Shown piece by piece: positions 17,211 to 26,348 of a stretch of 64,000 nt of DNA (positions are counted from its first letter, which is position 1; every line of letters starts with the position of its first letter). The notes beneath the pieces are model-generated. The model was not told the DNA's origin, made no database searches, and saw nothing but the letters and a program-made list of their open reading frames with translations. The DNA lies in the NCBI GenBank assembly GCA_947178215.1, contig CAMWXJ010000010.1:1-64000 (forward strand), in the 5' to 3' direction. The DNA is from an uncultured Porphyromonadaceae bacterium. GTDB taxonomy: Bacteria; Bacteroidota; Bacteroidia; Bacteroidales; Muribaculaceae. The position numbers and the translations under genes were made by a program.

Positions 17211-18223
17211 AGCGAGGCGCAGTAGGTGTGGGTGGTGTTGATGATGCGGCGCATCCATTCCACGCACTGTACGGGATGATGGCCTCGGGCGGTTTCGCCG
17301 GTGAGCAGCAGGGTGTCGACGCCCGCCGCCACGGCATAGCCTATATCCATTGCTTCGGCGCGTGTGGGCGACGGTTCAAGCATCATTGTGTGCATGAGTT
17401 GTGTGGCCACCATCACCGGCTTGCCGGCCTTGTGGCAGCGGGTTATGCACTCCATTTCCACGGCAGGCACGCGGTCGAGGCCGCACGATGCGCCGAGGTC
17501 GCCTCGTGCGCAGAGCAAGCCGTCGCTCGCCGCGAGGATGGCGGCCATGTCGCTCACCGCTTCGGGACACTCAATCTTCGAGTAGAGTTTCACTTCCGGA
17601 GCGTCGGCGAGGAGGGTGCGCACAGCCGCGACATCGGCCTCCGAACGCACGAACGAATGGGCTATTATGTCGACTCCCGCAGCTATGGAGGCTTCTATGG
17701 CATCACGGTCGCGGTCGGTAACGGCAGGGAGGGCGTCAAGCTCTATGCCGCGAAAACATACTGTCTTTCGCGACCCGAGGCGTCCGCCTTTGGTGACACG
17801 GCACTCCACAGCGTCGGGGGTGACGCGCTCCACGCGCATACATATTGCGCCGTCGTCGACTACCACTCCCATGCCTTCGCGTGCATGGGCGCACACGCCC
17901 GATGCGGTGATGCAAAAGCGGCGCACGGTTGTGGGCTCGGCGCCGCCGTCGATTATCGTGACGCGTGCGTCGTCGGCTACGGATAGCTCGTCGTGCCCGT
18001 CGGCAAGGGCGGTGGTGCGCACTTCGGCGCCTTTGGTGTCGACAAGAATTACCTGTCGGGGGTCGATGGCGCGCACCATTGCGGTGAGGCGCGCTATATC
18101 CTCCGGTGAGGCGTGGGCGGAGTTGAAACGTACACCCTGCATGCCTGCCTCCACCATGGCGGCCACATGTTCGGGGGTGCAGCGGTCGTCGGCCAGTGTG
18201 GCCATTATCAGTGGCTTCTTCAT
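17207..18223 (-). CDS. short pyruvate kinase-like protein without the allosteric domain
   Basis: A 338-residue pyruvate kinase homologue. The family is usually 470-590 residues; the C-terminal effector-binding domain is missing. The barrel core is well kept: VDTKGAEVRT, the catalytic lysine in LYSKIECPEA, CARGDLGASCG, and the phosphate-binding KPVMVATQLM...PTRAEAMDIGYAVAAGVDTLLLTGETARGHHPV. The N-terminal CTIGP segment is PLIMATLADD and the RMNFSHG box is RFNSAHA, so the ADP/K+ site is altered. It may be an unregulated pyruvate kinase or a related phosphotransferase. The start shares one base with the aroQ stop (TGATG); the ending overlaps the methyltransferase (ATGA). A full-length pyruvate kinase, if any, is outside the window. 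Confidence 0.8.
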   Translation of the reverse strand: MKKPLIMATLADDRCTPEHVAAMVEAGMQGVRFNSAHASPEDIARLTAMVRAIDPRQVILVDTKGAEVRTTALADGHDELSVADDARVTIIDGGAEPTTVRRFCITASGVCAHAREGMGVVVDDGAICMRVERVTPDAVECRVTKGGRLGSRKTVCFRGIELDALPAVTDRDRDAIEASIAAGVDIIAHSFVRSEADVAAVRTLLADAPEVKLYSKIECPEAVSDMAAILAASDGLLCARGDLGASCGLDRVPAVEMECITRCHKAGKPVMVATQLMHTMMLEPSPTRAEAMDIGYAVAAGVDTLLLTGETARGHHPVQCVEWMRRIINTTHTYCASL

Positions 18224-18657
18224 CACTCCATGGCAAGCAGTGCCTCGATGCCGAGGCGGTAACTGTCGAGGCCGAAGCCGGCTATCACTCCCTTGCACAC
18301 AGGCGAAATCATCGAGCGGTGGCGTATCTCCTCGCGTGAGTGGACGTTGGAGATATGTACCTCCACCACGGGGCGCTCTATGGCGGCGATCGCATCGGCA
18401 AGTGCGAGCGAAGTATGTGTATAGGCGCCGGCGTTGAGTACTATGCCCGTGAGAGCGGAGTCGAAGCCGACTTCATGGAGTCGGTCGATGAGGGCTCCTT
18501 CGTGGTTGCTCTGAAAATAGGCTATCTCGGCCGTGTCGCGGTAGCGCATGCGTAGGTCGGCCAGACAGTCGTCCATGCCTGTCGAGCCGTAGATGCCAGG
18601 CTCGCGGCGTCCAAGCAGGTTAAGGTTGGGGCCGTTGATTACAAGTATTCTCTTCAT
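18223..18657 (-). CDS. aroQ: type II 3-dehydroquinate dehydratase
   Basis: A 144-residue enzyme of the shikimate pathway, third step (3-dehydroquinate to 3-dehydroshikimate). Family motifs are complete: NGPNLNLLGRREPGIYG with the catalytic Tyr/Arg loop, YFQSNHEGALIDRLHE, the substrate-binding IVLNAGAYTHTSLALADAI, and VVEVHISNVHSREEIRHRS with the catalytic His. Length is normal; the type II enzyme works as a dodecamer. It overlaps mfd upstream by ATGA and the short pyruvate kinase downstream by TGATG, an unusual mix of DNA repair and carbon metabolism. Confidence 0.95.
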   Translation of the reverse strand: MKRILVINGPNLNLLGRREPGIYGSTGMDDCLADLRMRYRDTAEIAYFQSNHEGALIDRLHEVGFDSALTGIVLNAGAYTHTSLALADAIAAIERPVVEVHISNVHSREEIRHRSMISPVCKGVIAGFGLDSYRLGIEALLAME

Positions 18658-21600
18658 GTCGGCGATGTGACGGGATTTAGGGTGATGATTTCGTTGAGTA
18701 TCGCCACGGCTTCCTCTACCGAGGTGACGTGTGATATGGTGATTGAGTTGCGGTTGTCGCGCAGGCGGAACTGCGTGCGGTTGGTATGGGAGTTGATGTA
18801 GGTAAGGATACGTCCGAAAGCGTTGCTGTTGTAGTAGGCGCGGTTGTCGTCGCCCACGAGGTAGAGATACATAATATCCTGTTTGAGCACAATCTTCTCC
18901 ATGCCGAGACGCTTGCCGAGCGCGCGTAGAGTGGGAATACGGAGCAGCTCGGCGGCCTGTCGCGGCATCTTGCCGAAGCGGTCGACGAGGCGCGAGCGGA
19001 AAGCGAGCAGGTCGGTGTCGCGCTCTATGGCGTCGAGTTCGCGGTAAAGCGCTATGCGCTCGCTGTCGAGCGGTACGTAGGTAGGGGGCAGAAGCAGTTC
19101 GAGGTCGCTTTCGATTGTGGTGTCGGCCACAAACTCGGTATTGTCGGGCATGACGGGTGTTCCAGCTTTACCGGTGTCGGCAGTGGTGGCGAGGTCGGGA
19201 AATTCCTGGGTGCGCAGCTCGGTAACCGCCTCGCGCAGTATGCGCTGGTAGGTCTCGTAGCCGAGGTCGGCGATAAAGCCGCTCTGCTCGGCGCCGAGCA
19301 GATTGCCTGCGCCGCGTATGTCGAGGTCCTGCATCGCTATGTGTATGCCCGAGCCGAGGTCACTGAAACTCTCGATTGCTTGTAGACGGCGGCGCGCCGT
19401 GGGTGTGAGCGGCATGCCGGGCGGGATGAGCAGATAGCAGAACGCCTTGCGCGACGAGCGGCCAACGCGGCCACGCAACTGATGGAGCTCGCTCAGGCCA
19501 AACTTGTGGGCGTCGTTGATGATGATGGTGTTGACGCGCGGCATGTCGATGCCGCTCTCGATGATGGTGGTCGAGAGCAATATGTCGTAGTCGTGGGCCG
19601 CGAAGTCGATTATGGTCTTTTCGAGCAGGTCGGGCGCCATCTGGCCGTGGCCCACTACGGTGCGGGCGTCGGGCACAAGCCGGCGAATGCGGGCATCGAG
19701 GTCTACAAGCCCCTCGATACGCGGGTTGACAATGAAAATCTGGCCGCCGCGCGACATCTCGAAGTTGATTGCTTCGGCGAGCAGCTCGTCGCTTATGGTG
19801 TCGACGGTGGTGAGTATGGGATAGCGGTTGGGCGGCGGGGTGTTGATAGAGGAAATCTCGCGTGCGCCCATGAGCGAGAACTGGAGGGTACGCGGTATGG
19901 GCGTGGCACTCATGGTGAGCGTGTCGACCGACGTTTTGAGCTGTTTGAGGCGTTCTTTGACAGCCACGCCAAACTTCTGTTCCTCGTCGACCACGAGCAG
20001 CCCGAGATCCTTGAATTTTACCGTCTTGCCTATGAGCTTGTGGGTGCCGATAAGTATGTCAATCTTCGCCTCGGCAAGGTCGGCGAGAATCTGCCTGGTC
20101 TGGGCGGCGGTGCGGGCGCGCGAGAGATACTCGACCCTCACAGGGAAGTCTTTCAGACGCTTGCTGAAAGTCTCGTAATGCTGGAATGCAAGCACGGTGG
20201 TAGGTACGAGCACGGCGGTCTGTTTGCCGTCGGTGGCGGCCTTGAATGCGGCTCGTATCGCTATCTCGGTCTTGCCGAAGCCCACGTCGCCGCAAATCAA
20301 GCGGTCCATTGGGCGCTCTGATTCCATGTCGTGTTTCACGGCGGCAGTGGCGGTAGCCTGGTCGGGGGTGTCCTCGTAGATAAACGACGCTTCAAGCTCG
20401 TGCTGGAGATATGAGTCGGGCGCGAAAGCGTGACCTTTCTGTTCCAGACGCGCTGCATAGAGGCGTATCAGGTCGCGGGCAATATCTTTCAGGCGCTCCT
20501 TGGTGCGCTCCTTGACACGGTGCCAAGCGCCGGTACCGAGGCGGTTGATTTTGGGCGGGACACCCTCCTTGCCGCGATATTTGGCGAGTTTGTGGAGCGA
20601 GTGTATCGACACGAACACCACGTCGTCGTTGGCGTATGTGAGCTTGATTGCTTCCTGTACATGACCGTTGGTGACATTGCGCACCAGCCCGTCGAAGCGT
20701 CCTACACCGTGGTCGATATGCACTATGTAGTCGCCCGGCTCAATGGCTTGCAGTTCTTTCAGGCTGAGAGCAAGCTTGCCGGAGCGGGCGCGGTCGCTTT
20801 TCAAGGTGTACTTGTGGAAGCGGTCGAAAATCTGGTGATCGGTAAACACGCACATGCCCGCCGTGTGGTCGACGAAGCCCTCGTGCAGGGTGGCTTCGAC
20901 CGGCGTGAACCGTATGGCGTCGCCTCGGTCGGCGAAGATGGAGCGGAGGCGATCGGCCTGGCCGGCGTTTTCGGTGAGGATATATATGTCGAGCCCTTCG
21001 GCAAGAAATTTGCTGAAAGAGTCGGCGATGAGGTCGAAATTCTTGTGATAGAGAGTCTGAGGGGATGTTGAGAAGTCGACGGATGCCGCGTCGCGAGTCT
21101 TGTGGCCCGGCCCTGCGTCGGGCATGGCCGCCGGGGTGAAGTGTACACGCTGCATCGCGTCGAGCCGCTTCGCTATGCTGTCGGGGTCTACGAGACGTTT
21201 CAGGGCATCGCGGTCAATCCCGTCCTCCGCCGCTATCTCGGCGCTTTGTGAAAACTTTTCCTGCGACAACGCGCGTATGCGCTCAATGGTGTAGGCGGCG
21301 TCGCGGAGCGCCACGACGGAATTGTCGGGGGCGAAGTCGAGCAGCGACAGGTGCGACGGTTCGTCGGCCACGTTGGCTGTGACGGCAATCTGCTGCATAC
21401 GATCGGCCGAGAGCTGTGTCTCGATGTCAAATGTGCGTATTGAGTCGATTTCGTCGCCGTAAAAGTCGACGCGGTAAGGGAGCTCGTGGGAGTAACCGAA
21501 AATGTCGAGAATGGAGCCTCGGCGTGCAAACTGCCCCGGCTCATACACATAGTCGACCTCGCGGAAGCCAAGTTCGCGCAGGCGGCGCAGCGTGGCCGTC

Positions 21601-22097
21601 AGGTCGGTCGTGGCGCCTGTGGCGAGCGTTATGGTGGAGTCGGCGAGAGTGGAGCGCTCGGCCACCCCCTCGGCGAGTGCCTCGGGGTAGGTCACCACCA
21701 TGCGCAGTTTAGTGTCGGAGGCTATTCGGTTGAGGGCGTCTACGCGGAGTATCTGCTGAGGCGCGTCGACCTGTCCGTAACGTATGTCGCGGCGGTAGCC
21801 CGACGGGAGGATAGCGACGGCCTCATCGCCGCACAGTCGTGTGAGGTCGTAGTAGAGATATCCGGCGTCGTCGAGCGAGTCGGCCACTACAATCACGGGA
21901 GCCTTGGAGTCGGGGCGCAGATTGGCGATCGCCATGGGAGCCGCCGAGCCGGCAAGTCCGTAAAGCCTTATGTCGCGGGCGCCCGAAGCGAAAGCCTTGT
22001 CGAGACTCTTGCGGCGCTCGCGTGTCATGAAACGTGCGCCTATCGCCGCCAGCGTGGGCTGCCGGTTTGCGTTGTCACCCTTACTTTGACTGCTCAT
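18654..22097 (-). CDS. mfd: transcription-repair coupling factor
   Basis: A 1147-residue DNA translocase that removes RNA polymerase stalled at lesions and recruits UvrA. Domain order: UvrB-like N-terminal modules (about 30-350), the RNA polymerase-interacting CarD-like domain (about 455-520, IEPGDYIVHIDHGVGRFDGL), then the RecG-like helicase with Walker A GDVGFGKTE near residue 602, DEEQ near 700, and QLRGRVGRS in motif VI, and finally the C-terminal TRCF domain that binds UvrA (about 980-1090). Full length for the family. The start overlaps the S41 protease gene by 17 bases and its stop overlaps aroQ. Confidence 0.95.
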   Translation of the reverse strand: MSSQSKGDNANRQPTLAAIGARFMTRERRKSLDKAFASGARDIRLYGLAGSAAPMAIANLRPDSKAPVIVVADSLDDAGYLYYDLTRLCGDEAVAILPSGYRRDIRYGQVDAPQQILRVDALNRIASDTKLRMVVTYPEALAEGVAERSTLADSTITLATGATTDLTATLRRLRELGFREVDYVYEPGQFARRGSILDIFGYSHELPYRVDFYGDEIDSIRTFDIETQLSADRMQQIAVTANVADEPSHLSLLDFAPDNSVVALRDAAYTIERIRALSQEKFSQSAEIAAEDGIDRDALKRLVDPDSIAKRLDAMQRVHFTPAAMPDAGPGHKTRDAASVDFSTSPQTLYHKNFDLIADSFSKFLAEGLDIYILTENAGQADRLRSIFADRGDAIRFTPVEATLHEGFVDHTAGMCVFTDHQIFDRFHKYTLKSDRARSGKLALSLKELQAIEPGDYIVHIDHGVGRFDGLVRNVTNGHVQEAIKLTYANDDVVFVSIHSLHKLAKYRGKEGVPPKINRLGTGAWHRVKERTKERLKDIARDLIRLYAARLEQKGHAFAPDSYLQHELEASFIYEDTPDQATATAAVKHDMESERPMDRLICGDVGFGKTEIAIRAAFKAATDGKQTAVLVPTTVLAFQHYETFSKRLKDFPVRVEYLSRARTAAQTRQILADLAEAKIDILIGTHKLIGKTVKFKDLGLLVVDEEQKFGVAVKERLKQLKTSVDTLTMSATPIPRTLQFSLMGAREISSINTPPPNRYPILTTVDTISDELLAEAINFEMSRGGQIFIVNPRIEGLVDLDARIRRLVPDARTVVGHGQMAPDLLEKTIIDFAAHDYDILLSTTIIESGIDMPRVNTIIINDAHKFGLSELHQLRGRVGRSSRKAFCYLLIPPGMPLTPTARRRLQAIESFSDLGSGIHIAMQDLDIRGAGNLLGAEQSGFIADLGYETYQRILREAVTELRTQEFPDLATTADTGKAGTPVMPDNTEFVADTTIESDLELLLPPTYVPLDSERIALYRELDAIERDTDLLAFRSRLVDRFGKMPRQAAELLRIPTLRALGKRLGMEKIVLKQDIMYLYLVGDDNRAYYNSNAFGRILTYINSHTNRTQFRLRDNRNSITISHVTSVEEAVAILNEIITLNPVTSPT

Positions 22098-23766
22098 CGG
22101 AGGGTGAGAGTATGCGGCGGTACAAGTCGGTGTCGAGTAGAATTTCCGTAGCCTTGATGACGCCGGGGTCGGTGGGGAGCGACACTATTATCTCGCCGGG
22201 CTGGTTGTAGTATCGGCCCACAATCTCGCGGGCGAGGTAGGGCTCTATGTCGGCGCGGTGGGTGTCGAGGTCGGCGTCGAGCGGATGACGCATCATGGCG
22301 CCGAGACGGTCAAACTCGGCCGCCACCGAATCGGTCATGTAGCCTTCGAGGCGTGCAGCCTCGCGGAGCTGGTTGAGCATGGTCTCGCACACGCGGTCGT
22401 AGTCAAATTTTTTCGGGTCGATAGTCGATTTGAAGTCGGCGTATATCGAGTCGGTTATCACGAAGTCGGCGGGGTCGCCGATGGTGGGGTGCGATGCTGC
22501 GTATCGGGTGCCGTAGTCGAAAGCCCAGTCGCCGCGCACCACATTGTAGACCAGTCGGCTCACTTCGGGATAGGTCACTGTGGAATCGGGGGTGATGCCT
22601 CCGCCGTCGCGCACTATGCGGCCCGCCGAGGTGTGGAATATGGAGGTGAGCGAGTCGGGTACACGCTCTACTGAGCCGTCGGCGTTGCGGTGCGAGTAGT
22701 CGATAGCCTGCACGAGGCGTCCCGACGGAATGTAATATTTGGCGACGGTGAGTTTGAGCAGGGCGTCGGCGGGGAGCTGACGTGCTGTCTGCACAAGGCC
22801 TTTACCGAACGAGCGGTTGCCGATGATGACGGCGCGGTCGAGGTCTTGGAGCGCGCCGGCGGTTATCTCCGACGACGAGGCGGTGCCTCCGTCGACAAGT
22901 ATGGCGAGGGGCACGTCGGGCAGGATAGGCTTGGCGGTGGTCTTGTAGATTTTCTCCTCCATGGCGCCGCGGCCGCGTGTGCGCACCACTTCCGTGCCTT
23001 TCGGCACGAAGCAGCCTACCGTGGCAACTGCCGCGTCGAGCAGTCCGCCGCCGTTTCCGCGCAGGTCGAGTATTACGCCGCCGAGCGGTCCCTCGGCCTT
23101 CAACGCTTCAAGGGCGCGCTTCACCTCGTCGCCGGTCTTGTCGGTGTACGACGTGATGTCGACATATCCTATCGATGGAGCGTTTTTGAGGCGTCCGTAG
23201 TAGGGCACCGACGGCATCTGTATCTTTTCGCGTTTGAGCGTGAACTGACGTATAGAGTCGGCTCCTACATAGGGCCGGTTGACCTTTATGGTGAGGTCGG
23301 TGCCCGGTGTACCCTGCAAAAGCGATCGCACCCTGACGTCGTTCCAGCCGGTGACGTCGGTAGTGTCGATACCGATGATGAGGTCACCGGTGCGCAATCC
23401 CGCTTTTTCGGCGGGTGAGCCTGGCTCCGGGCCGGCGATTATGGTGCCCTTGGGGGTGTAGCGGATATATGAGCCTATGCCTCCGTATTCGCCTGTGGTG
23501 AGCGACATGAACTGGTTAGACTCCTTCTGCGACATGTATTCCGTGTAGGGGTCGAGCTGCGCCAGCATGGCGTCAATGGCCGTGGTGACGGCCTTGTTGA
23601 TATCGATTGTGTCGACGTAATGGAGCTGCAACTCCTTGACAATGGCGTTGAAAATGTCGAGGTTGCGGGCGATGTCGCTTTTGGGGCTGCGTGTGGCGGC
23701 CGGAGCCGTAAACACGGCTTGAAGAGCTATTGCGACAATAATGAGCAAGCGGGTAACGGCTTTCAT
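22081..23766 (-). CDS. S41 C-terminal processing peptidase
   Basis: A 561-residue exported serine protease of the CtpA/Prc type. Signal peptide (1-24: MKAVTRLLIIVAIALQAVF). A PDZ domain (about 90-180) contains GSPAEKAGLRTGDLIIGID. The catalytic Ser lies in GGTASSSEITAGALQ and the Lys in RSFGKGLVQT, both in the expected order with LRGNGGGLLDAA before them. The last 150 residues are an extra C-terminal domain common in Bacteroidales members. It acts in the periplasm on C-terminal tails or envelope proteins. I use the ATG at 23766, which gives the signal peptide; an upstream in-frame ATG at 23862 adds 32 polar residues. First gene of the mfd operon. Confidence 0.92.
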   Translation of the reverse strand: MKAVTRLLIIVAIALQAVFTAPAATRSPKSDIARNLDIFNAIVKELQLHYVDTIDINKAVTTAIDAMLAQLDPYTEYMSQKESNQFMSLTTGEYGGIGSYIRYTPKGTIIAGPEPGSPAEKAGLRTGDLIIGIDTTDVTGWNDVRVRSLLQGTPGTDLTIKVNRPYVGADSIRQFTLKREKIQMPSVPYYGRLKNAPSIGYVDITSYTDKTGDEVKRALEALKAEGPLGGVILDLRGNGGGLLDAAVATVGCFVPKGTEVVRTRGRGAMEEKIYKTTAKPILPDVPLAILVDGGTASSSEITAGALQDLDRAVIIGNRSFGKGLVQTARQLPADALLKLTVAKYYIPSGRLVQAIDYSHRNADGSVERVPDSLTSIFHTSAGRIVRDGGGITPDSTVTYPEVSRLVYNVVRGDWAFDYGTRYAASHPTIGDPADFVITDSIYADFKSTIDPKKFDYDRVCETMLNQLREAARLEGYMTDSVAAEFDRLGAMMRHPLDADLDTHRADIEPYLAREIVGRYYNQPGEIIVSLPTDPGVIKATEILLDTDLYRRILSPSDEQSK

Positions 23767-23925
23767 ATTATGGCGGTTATGAGAGGCTTGGTAGGTTGAA
23801 CAGACGGCATAGTCAGGGGCAGTCCCTGCTGCCGCTTCCTTAATGTCACGCGAAGTTAACACTTTTATAACAATTATCGGCCGCCATTGCTCCCGTCGCC
23901 CCGCATTTTAGTAATAATTAATCCA

Positions 23926-23966
23926 CAGCCTCCGCTCCTGCCGAGTTGCGGGGGGAGCGGAGGCTG
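23926..23966 (-). terminator. hairpin after the alcohol dehydrogenase gene
   Basis: Bases 23926-23938 pair perfectly with 23954-23966 (13 bp, 15-base loop). On the minus strand it is followed by a T/A-rich stretch (GGATTAATTATTAC), fitting a terminator for the gene that ends at 23993. Confidence 0.65.
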
Positions 23967-23992
23967 CTGTATGAGGCGTGCAATGCCGGGGA

Positions 23993-25162
23993 TTAGAGCG
24001 CGAGGCGGTATATTTCAGTTGTCTCCATGGCGGTGAGGCGGTAGTAGCCTCCTATTTCGTCACCTTTGTTCTCGTGTAGTTTCTTGACGAGCAGCTCTAT
24101 GTCGGGGCGTGCTATGCCGAGGTCGGCGAAAGTGACGGGAAGGCCGAGAGAGCTGAAAAAGGCTTTGAGACTCATCACGGCTTCGAGTGCGGCTGTGGTG
24201 TCGTGGCGCGAGTTGACGCCAAACACGCGGCGGCCGAACTGTGCTATCTTTGCGGGGCTGTTGCGGGCCATGAATGTCATCCATGCCGGGAGTATAACCG
24301 CGAGTCCTGCGCCGTGGGTCACGCCGTAGACGGCCGATATTTCATGCTCCATGGCGTGGCTCGTCCAGTCTTCACGTCGTCCGGTGCCGCAGATGCCGTT
24401 GTGGGCGAGGGTGCCGGCCCACATGATGTTGGCGCGGGCCTGATAGTCGTCGGGCTTGGCCATCACCTTGGGCGCTTCCTCGATTATGGAGCGGAGTATG
24501 CCCTCCGACACCCGGTCGGTGACTTCGACATCGGGTGTGGTGGTGAAATACCTCTCGAAGATGTGGGCCATCATGTCGGCGATGCCGCTTGCGGTCTGAT
24601 AGGGAGGAAGCGAATAGGTGAGTTCAGGATTGAGCAGGCTCCATTTGGGTCGCAGCCAGTAGTCGGTGCGGAGCGATATTTTGTGCATGCCGTCTACAAG
24701 GGTAATTACTGAGTTGCCCGAACCCTCGCTTCCTGCGGCGGGTATGGTGAGTACGCAACCTACGGGGAGTGCCTTGTCGATGATTTTCTTGCCGGCCCAG
24801 AAATCCCAGAAGTCGCCGTCGTAGAGCGCTCCCGCGGCAATCGCCTTGGCCGTGTCGATGGCCGAGCCGCCTCCTACGGCTACGATGCCGTCGAGCTTTT
24901 CGCGGCGGCAGATGCCTATGCCTTCGCGCACTTTGGGATCGGTGGGGTTGGGGTCGATGCCGCCCAGCTCCGTTACGGCTATGCCGGAACGTTGCAGCGA
25001 TATGATCACGCGGTCGAGGACACCGCTCTTACGGGCCGACGAGTGGCCGTAGACTACGAGAACGCGACTCATGCCCGAGGCTTTGGCCTCTTCTCCGGCT
25101 TTCAGCTCGGCGTCGCGCCCAAACACATATTTCGTGGGCGTGCAATAGGTAAAGTTGTCCAT
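23993..25162 (-). CDS. iron-containing alcohol dehydrogenase (BDH/YqhD type)
   Basis: A 389-residue NAD(P)-dependent dehydrogenase of the type III family. The N-terminal Rossmann-like half starts NFTYCTPTKYVFGRDAE and has the nucleotide loop VGGGSAIDTAKAIA (about residues 95-108). The metal half carries the expected Asp/His ligands: SGIADMMAHIFERYF, WTSHAMEHEISAVYGVTHGAGLAVI. It reduces an aldehyde to an alcohol or the reverse; the natural substrate cannot be told. Length is normal. The gene stands alone between the S41 protease operon and the greA-HIT pair and has a terminator hairpin at 23926-23966. Confidence 0.92.
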   Translation of the reverse strand: MDNFTYCTPTKYVFGRDAELKAGEEAKASGMSRVLVVYGHSSARKSGVLDRVIISLQRSGIAVTELGGIDPNPTDPKVREGIGICRREKLDGIVAVGGGSAIDTAKAIAAGALYDGDFWDFWAGKKIIDKALPVGCVLTIPAAGSEGSGNSVITLVDGMHKISLRTDYWLRPKWSLLNPELTYSLPPYQTASGIADMMAHIFERYFTTTPDVEVTDRVSEGILRSIIEEAPKVMAKPDDYQARANIMWAGTLAHNGICGTGRREDWTSHAMEHEISAVYGVTHGAGLAVILPAWMTFMARNSPAKIAQFGRRVFGVNSRHDTTAALEAVMSLKAFFSSLGLPVTFADLGIARPDIELLVKKLHENKGDEIGGYYRLTAMETTEIYRLAL

Positions 25163-25239
25163 GGTATATTTATAGTGCGCTTATGTGTGATGATTCAAAT
25201 AGGTTGAGTCGGGGGGTGTGCGGCCCCGCTCCCGGCGTC

Positions 25240-25263
25240 GCCGCGAAGTCAGAGCTTCGCGGC
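25240..25263 (-). terminator. hairpin with the HIT stop codon in its loop
   Basis: GCCGCGAAG at 25240-25248 pairs with 25255-25263; the HIT gene's TGA (25249-25251) sits in the 6-base loop. No T-run follows. It may be an RNA end structure rather than a classic terminator. Confidence 0.4.
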
Positions 25264-25650
25264 AACTTTGGCGGCGATTGCGTCGCGCAGTTCTTCCATT
25301 TCCTCGGCGGGATATGTGTGCTTGTCGCCGAAGTTCATGTCGCCTTCCTTGCTTATGGGGATGAGGTGTATGTGGGCGTGGGGCACTTCGAGGCCGATGA
25401 CGGCCACTCCTATGCGCTTGCACTCCACGGCTTCTTTGAGTCCCTCGGCCACACGTTTGGCAAAGAGCGTGAGGGACTGGTACTCCTCGTCGGAGAGGTC
25501 GAAAATGTAGCTTACCTCGTGCTTGGGCACGACGAGTACGTGGCCCTTGTTGACAGGGTTGATGTCGAGGAAAGCGAAGTGGCGGTCATCCTCCGCAATC
25601 TTGTAGCAGGGGATTTCGCCGGCTATGATTCGTGAGAATATCGAGGGCAT
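25249..25650 (-). CDS. HIT-family nucleotide hydrolase
   Basis: A 133-residue cytoplasmic protein of the histidine triad family. The triad is HAHIHLIPI (about residues 97-105) and the opening FSRIIAGEIPCYKIAEDD and DINPVNKGHVLVVPKHE are typical of the HINT/PKCI branch, which removes AMP from adenosine phosphoramidates. It lies 5 nt after greA and is probably translated from the greA mRNA. Confidence 0.92.
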   Translation of the reverse strand: MPSIFSRIIAGEIPCYKIAEDDRHFAFLDINPVNKGHVLVVPKHEVSYIFDLSDEEYQSLTLFAKRVAEGLKEAVECKRIGVAVIGLEVPHAHIHLIPISKEGDMNFGDKHTYPAEEMEELRDAIAAKVAAKL

Positions 25651-25655
25651 GGCTA

Positions 25656-26126
25656 TCAGATGGTTATGTCGACGATTTCAAAACGCATAAGCCCGGCGGG
25701 AACGCGTATCTCTACGGTCTCGCCCTTCTTGTGGCCGAGCAGACCTTTGGCGATGGGTGTCGACGAGCCGATTTTCTTCTCTTTGAGGTTGGCTTCGGAG
25801 TCGGCGACGATGGTGTAGCTCATCTCGGCGCCGTTGGCGATGTTGCGGATGCGGACGGTGTTGAGTATCTGCACCTCCTCGGTGTTGAGGTTGGCTTCGT
25901 CGATGATGCGCGAGTTGGCCACGAGGTCTTTGAGCTGCGCTATCTTCATCTCGAGCATGCCCTGGGCCTCTTTGGCGGCATCGTATTCGGAGTTCTCCGA
26001 GAGGTCGCCCTTGTCGCGGGCCTCGGCTATGGCGCGTGATATTTCGGGTCGCTTAACCGATTCAAGGTAAGCGATTTCCTCCATTTTACGCTTATAGCCC
26101 TCTTTGGTCATATAGGTAATTGCCAT
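25656..26126 (-). CDS. greA: transcription elongation factor GreA
   Basis: A 156-residue factor that enters the RNA polymerase channel and triggers cleavage of backtracked RNA. The N-terminal coiled coil (1-75) has the acidic tip GDLSENSEYDAAKEAQ with the Asp and Glu that place the metal; the C-terminal FKBP-like domain (about 80-156) ends PAGLMRFEIVDITI. Length is normal. First gene of greA-HIT. A strong promoter at 26291-26321 predicts an untranslated leader of about 160 nt. Confidence 0.95.
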   Translation of the reverse strand: MAITYMTKEGYKRKMEEIAYLESVKRPEISRAIAEARDKGDLSENSEYDAAKEAQGMLEMKIAQLKDLVANSRIIDEANLNTEEVQILNTVRIRNIANGAEMSYTIVADSEANLKEKKIGSSTPIAKGLLGHKKGETVEIRVPAGLMRFEIVDITI

Positions 26127-26287
26127 GATGTGGATGTAGTTTTCTGGTTTATGGTAAAGATAGAAAATAAACGAAGTCCCGACACGCGGCGGCGTGACCG
26201 GACCCCTATAATAGTAAGAGAGATGTAAGATTCCGGGAGCCCTGAACTGTGTTGCGACTCCCTCGCCGCCGCTGTCGGCGGATTCTG

Positions 26288-26318
26288 CTGCAAAGATAGG
26301 GATTTTTTATTAATTTTG
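26288..26318 (+). promoter_or_regulatory. L,D-transpeptidase promoter
   Basis: TAATTTTG at 26311-26318 with CTG at 26288-26290, 20 bp apart. Start near 26322, leader about 27 nt before the ATG at 26349. It overlaps the divergent greA promoter. Confidence 0.6.
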
Positions 26319-26321
26319 CAA
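26291..26321 (-). promoter_or_regulatory. greA-HIT promoter
   Basis: On the minus strand TTG at 26319-26321 and TATCTTTG at 26291-26298 are exactly 20 bp apart. Its -33 element overlaps the -7 of the divergent promoter. Start near 26287. Confidence 0.7.
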
Positions 26322-26348
26322 AAGCTTATCACAGATGGCTTGCCCAAA

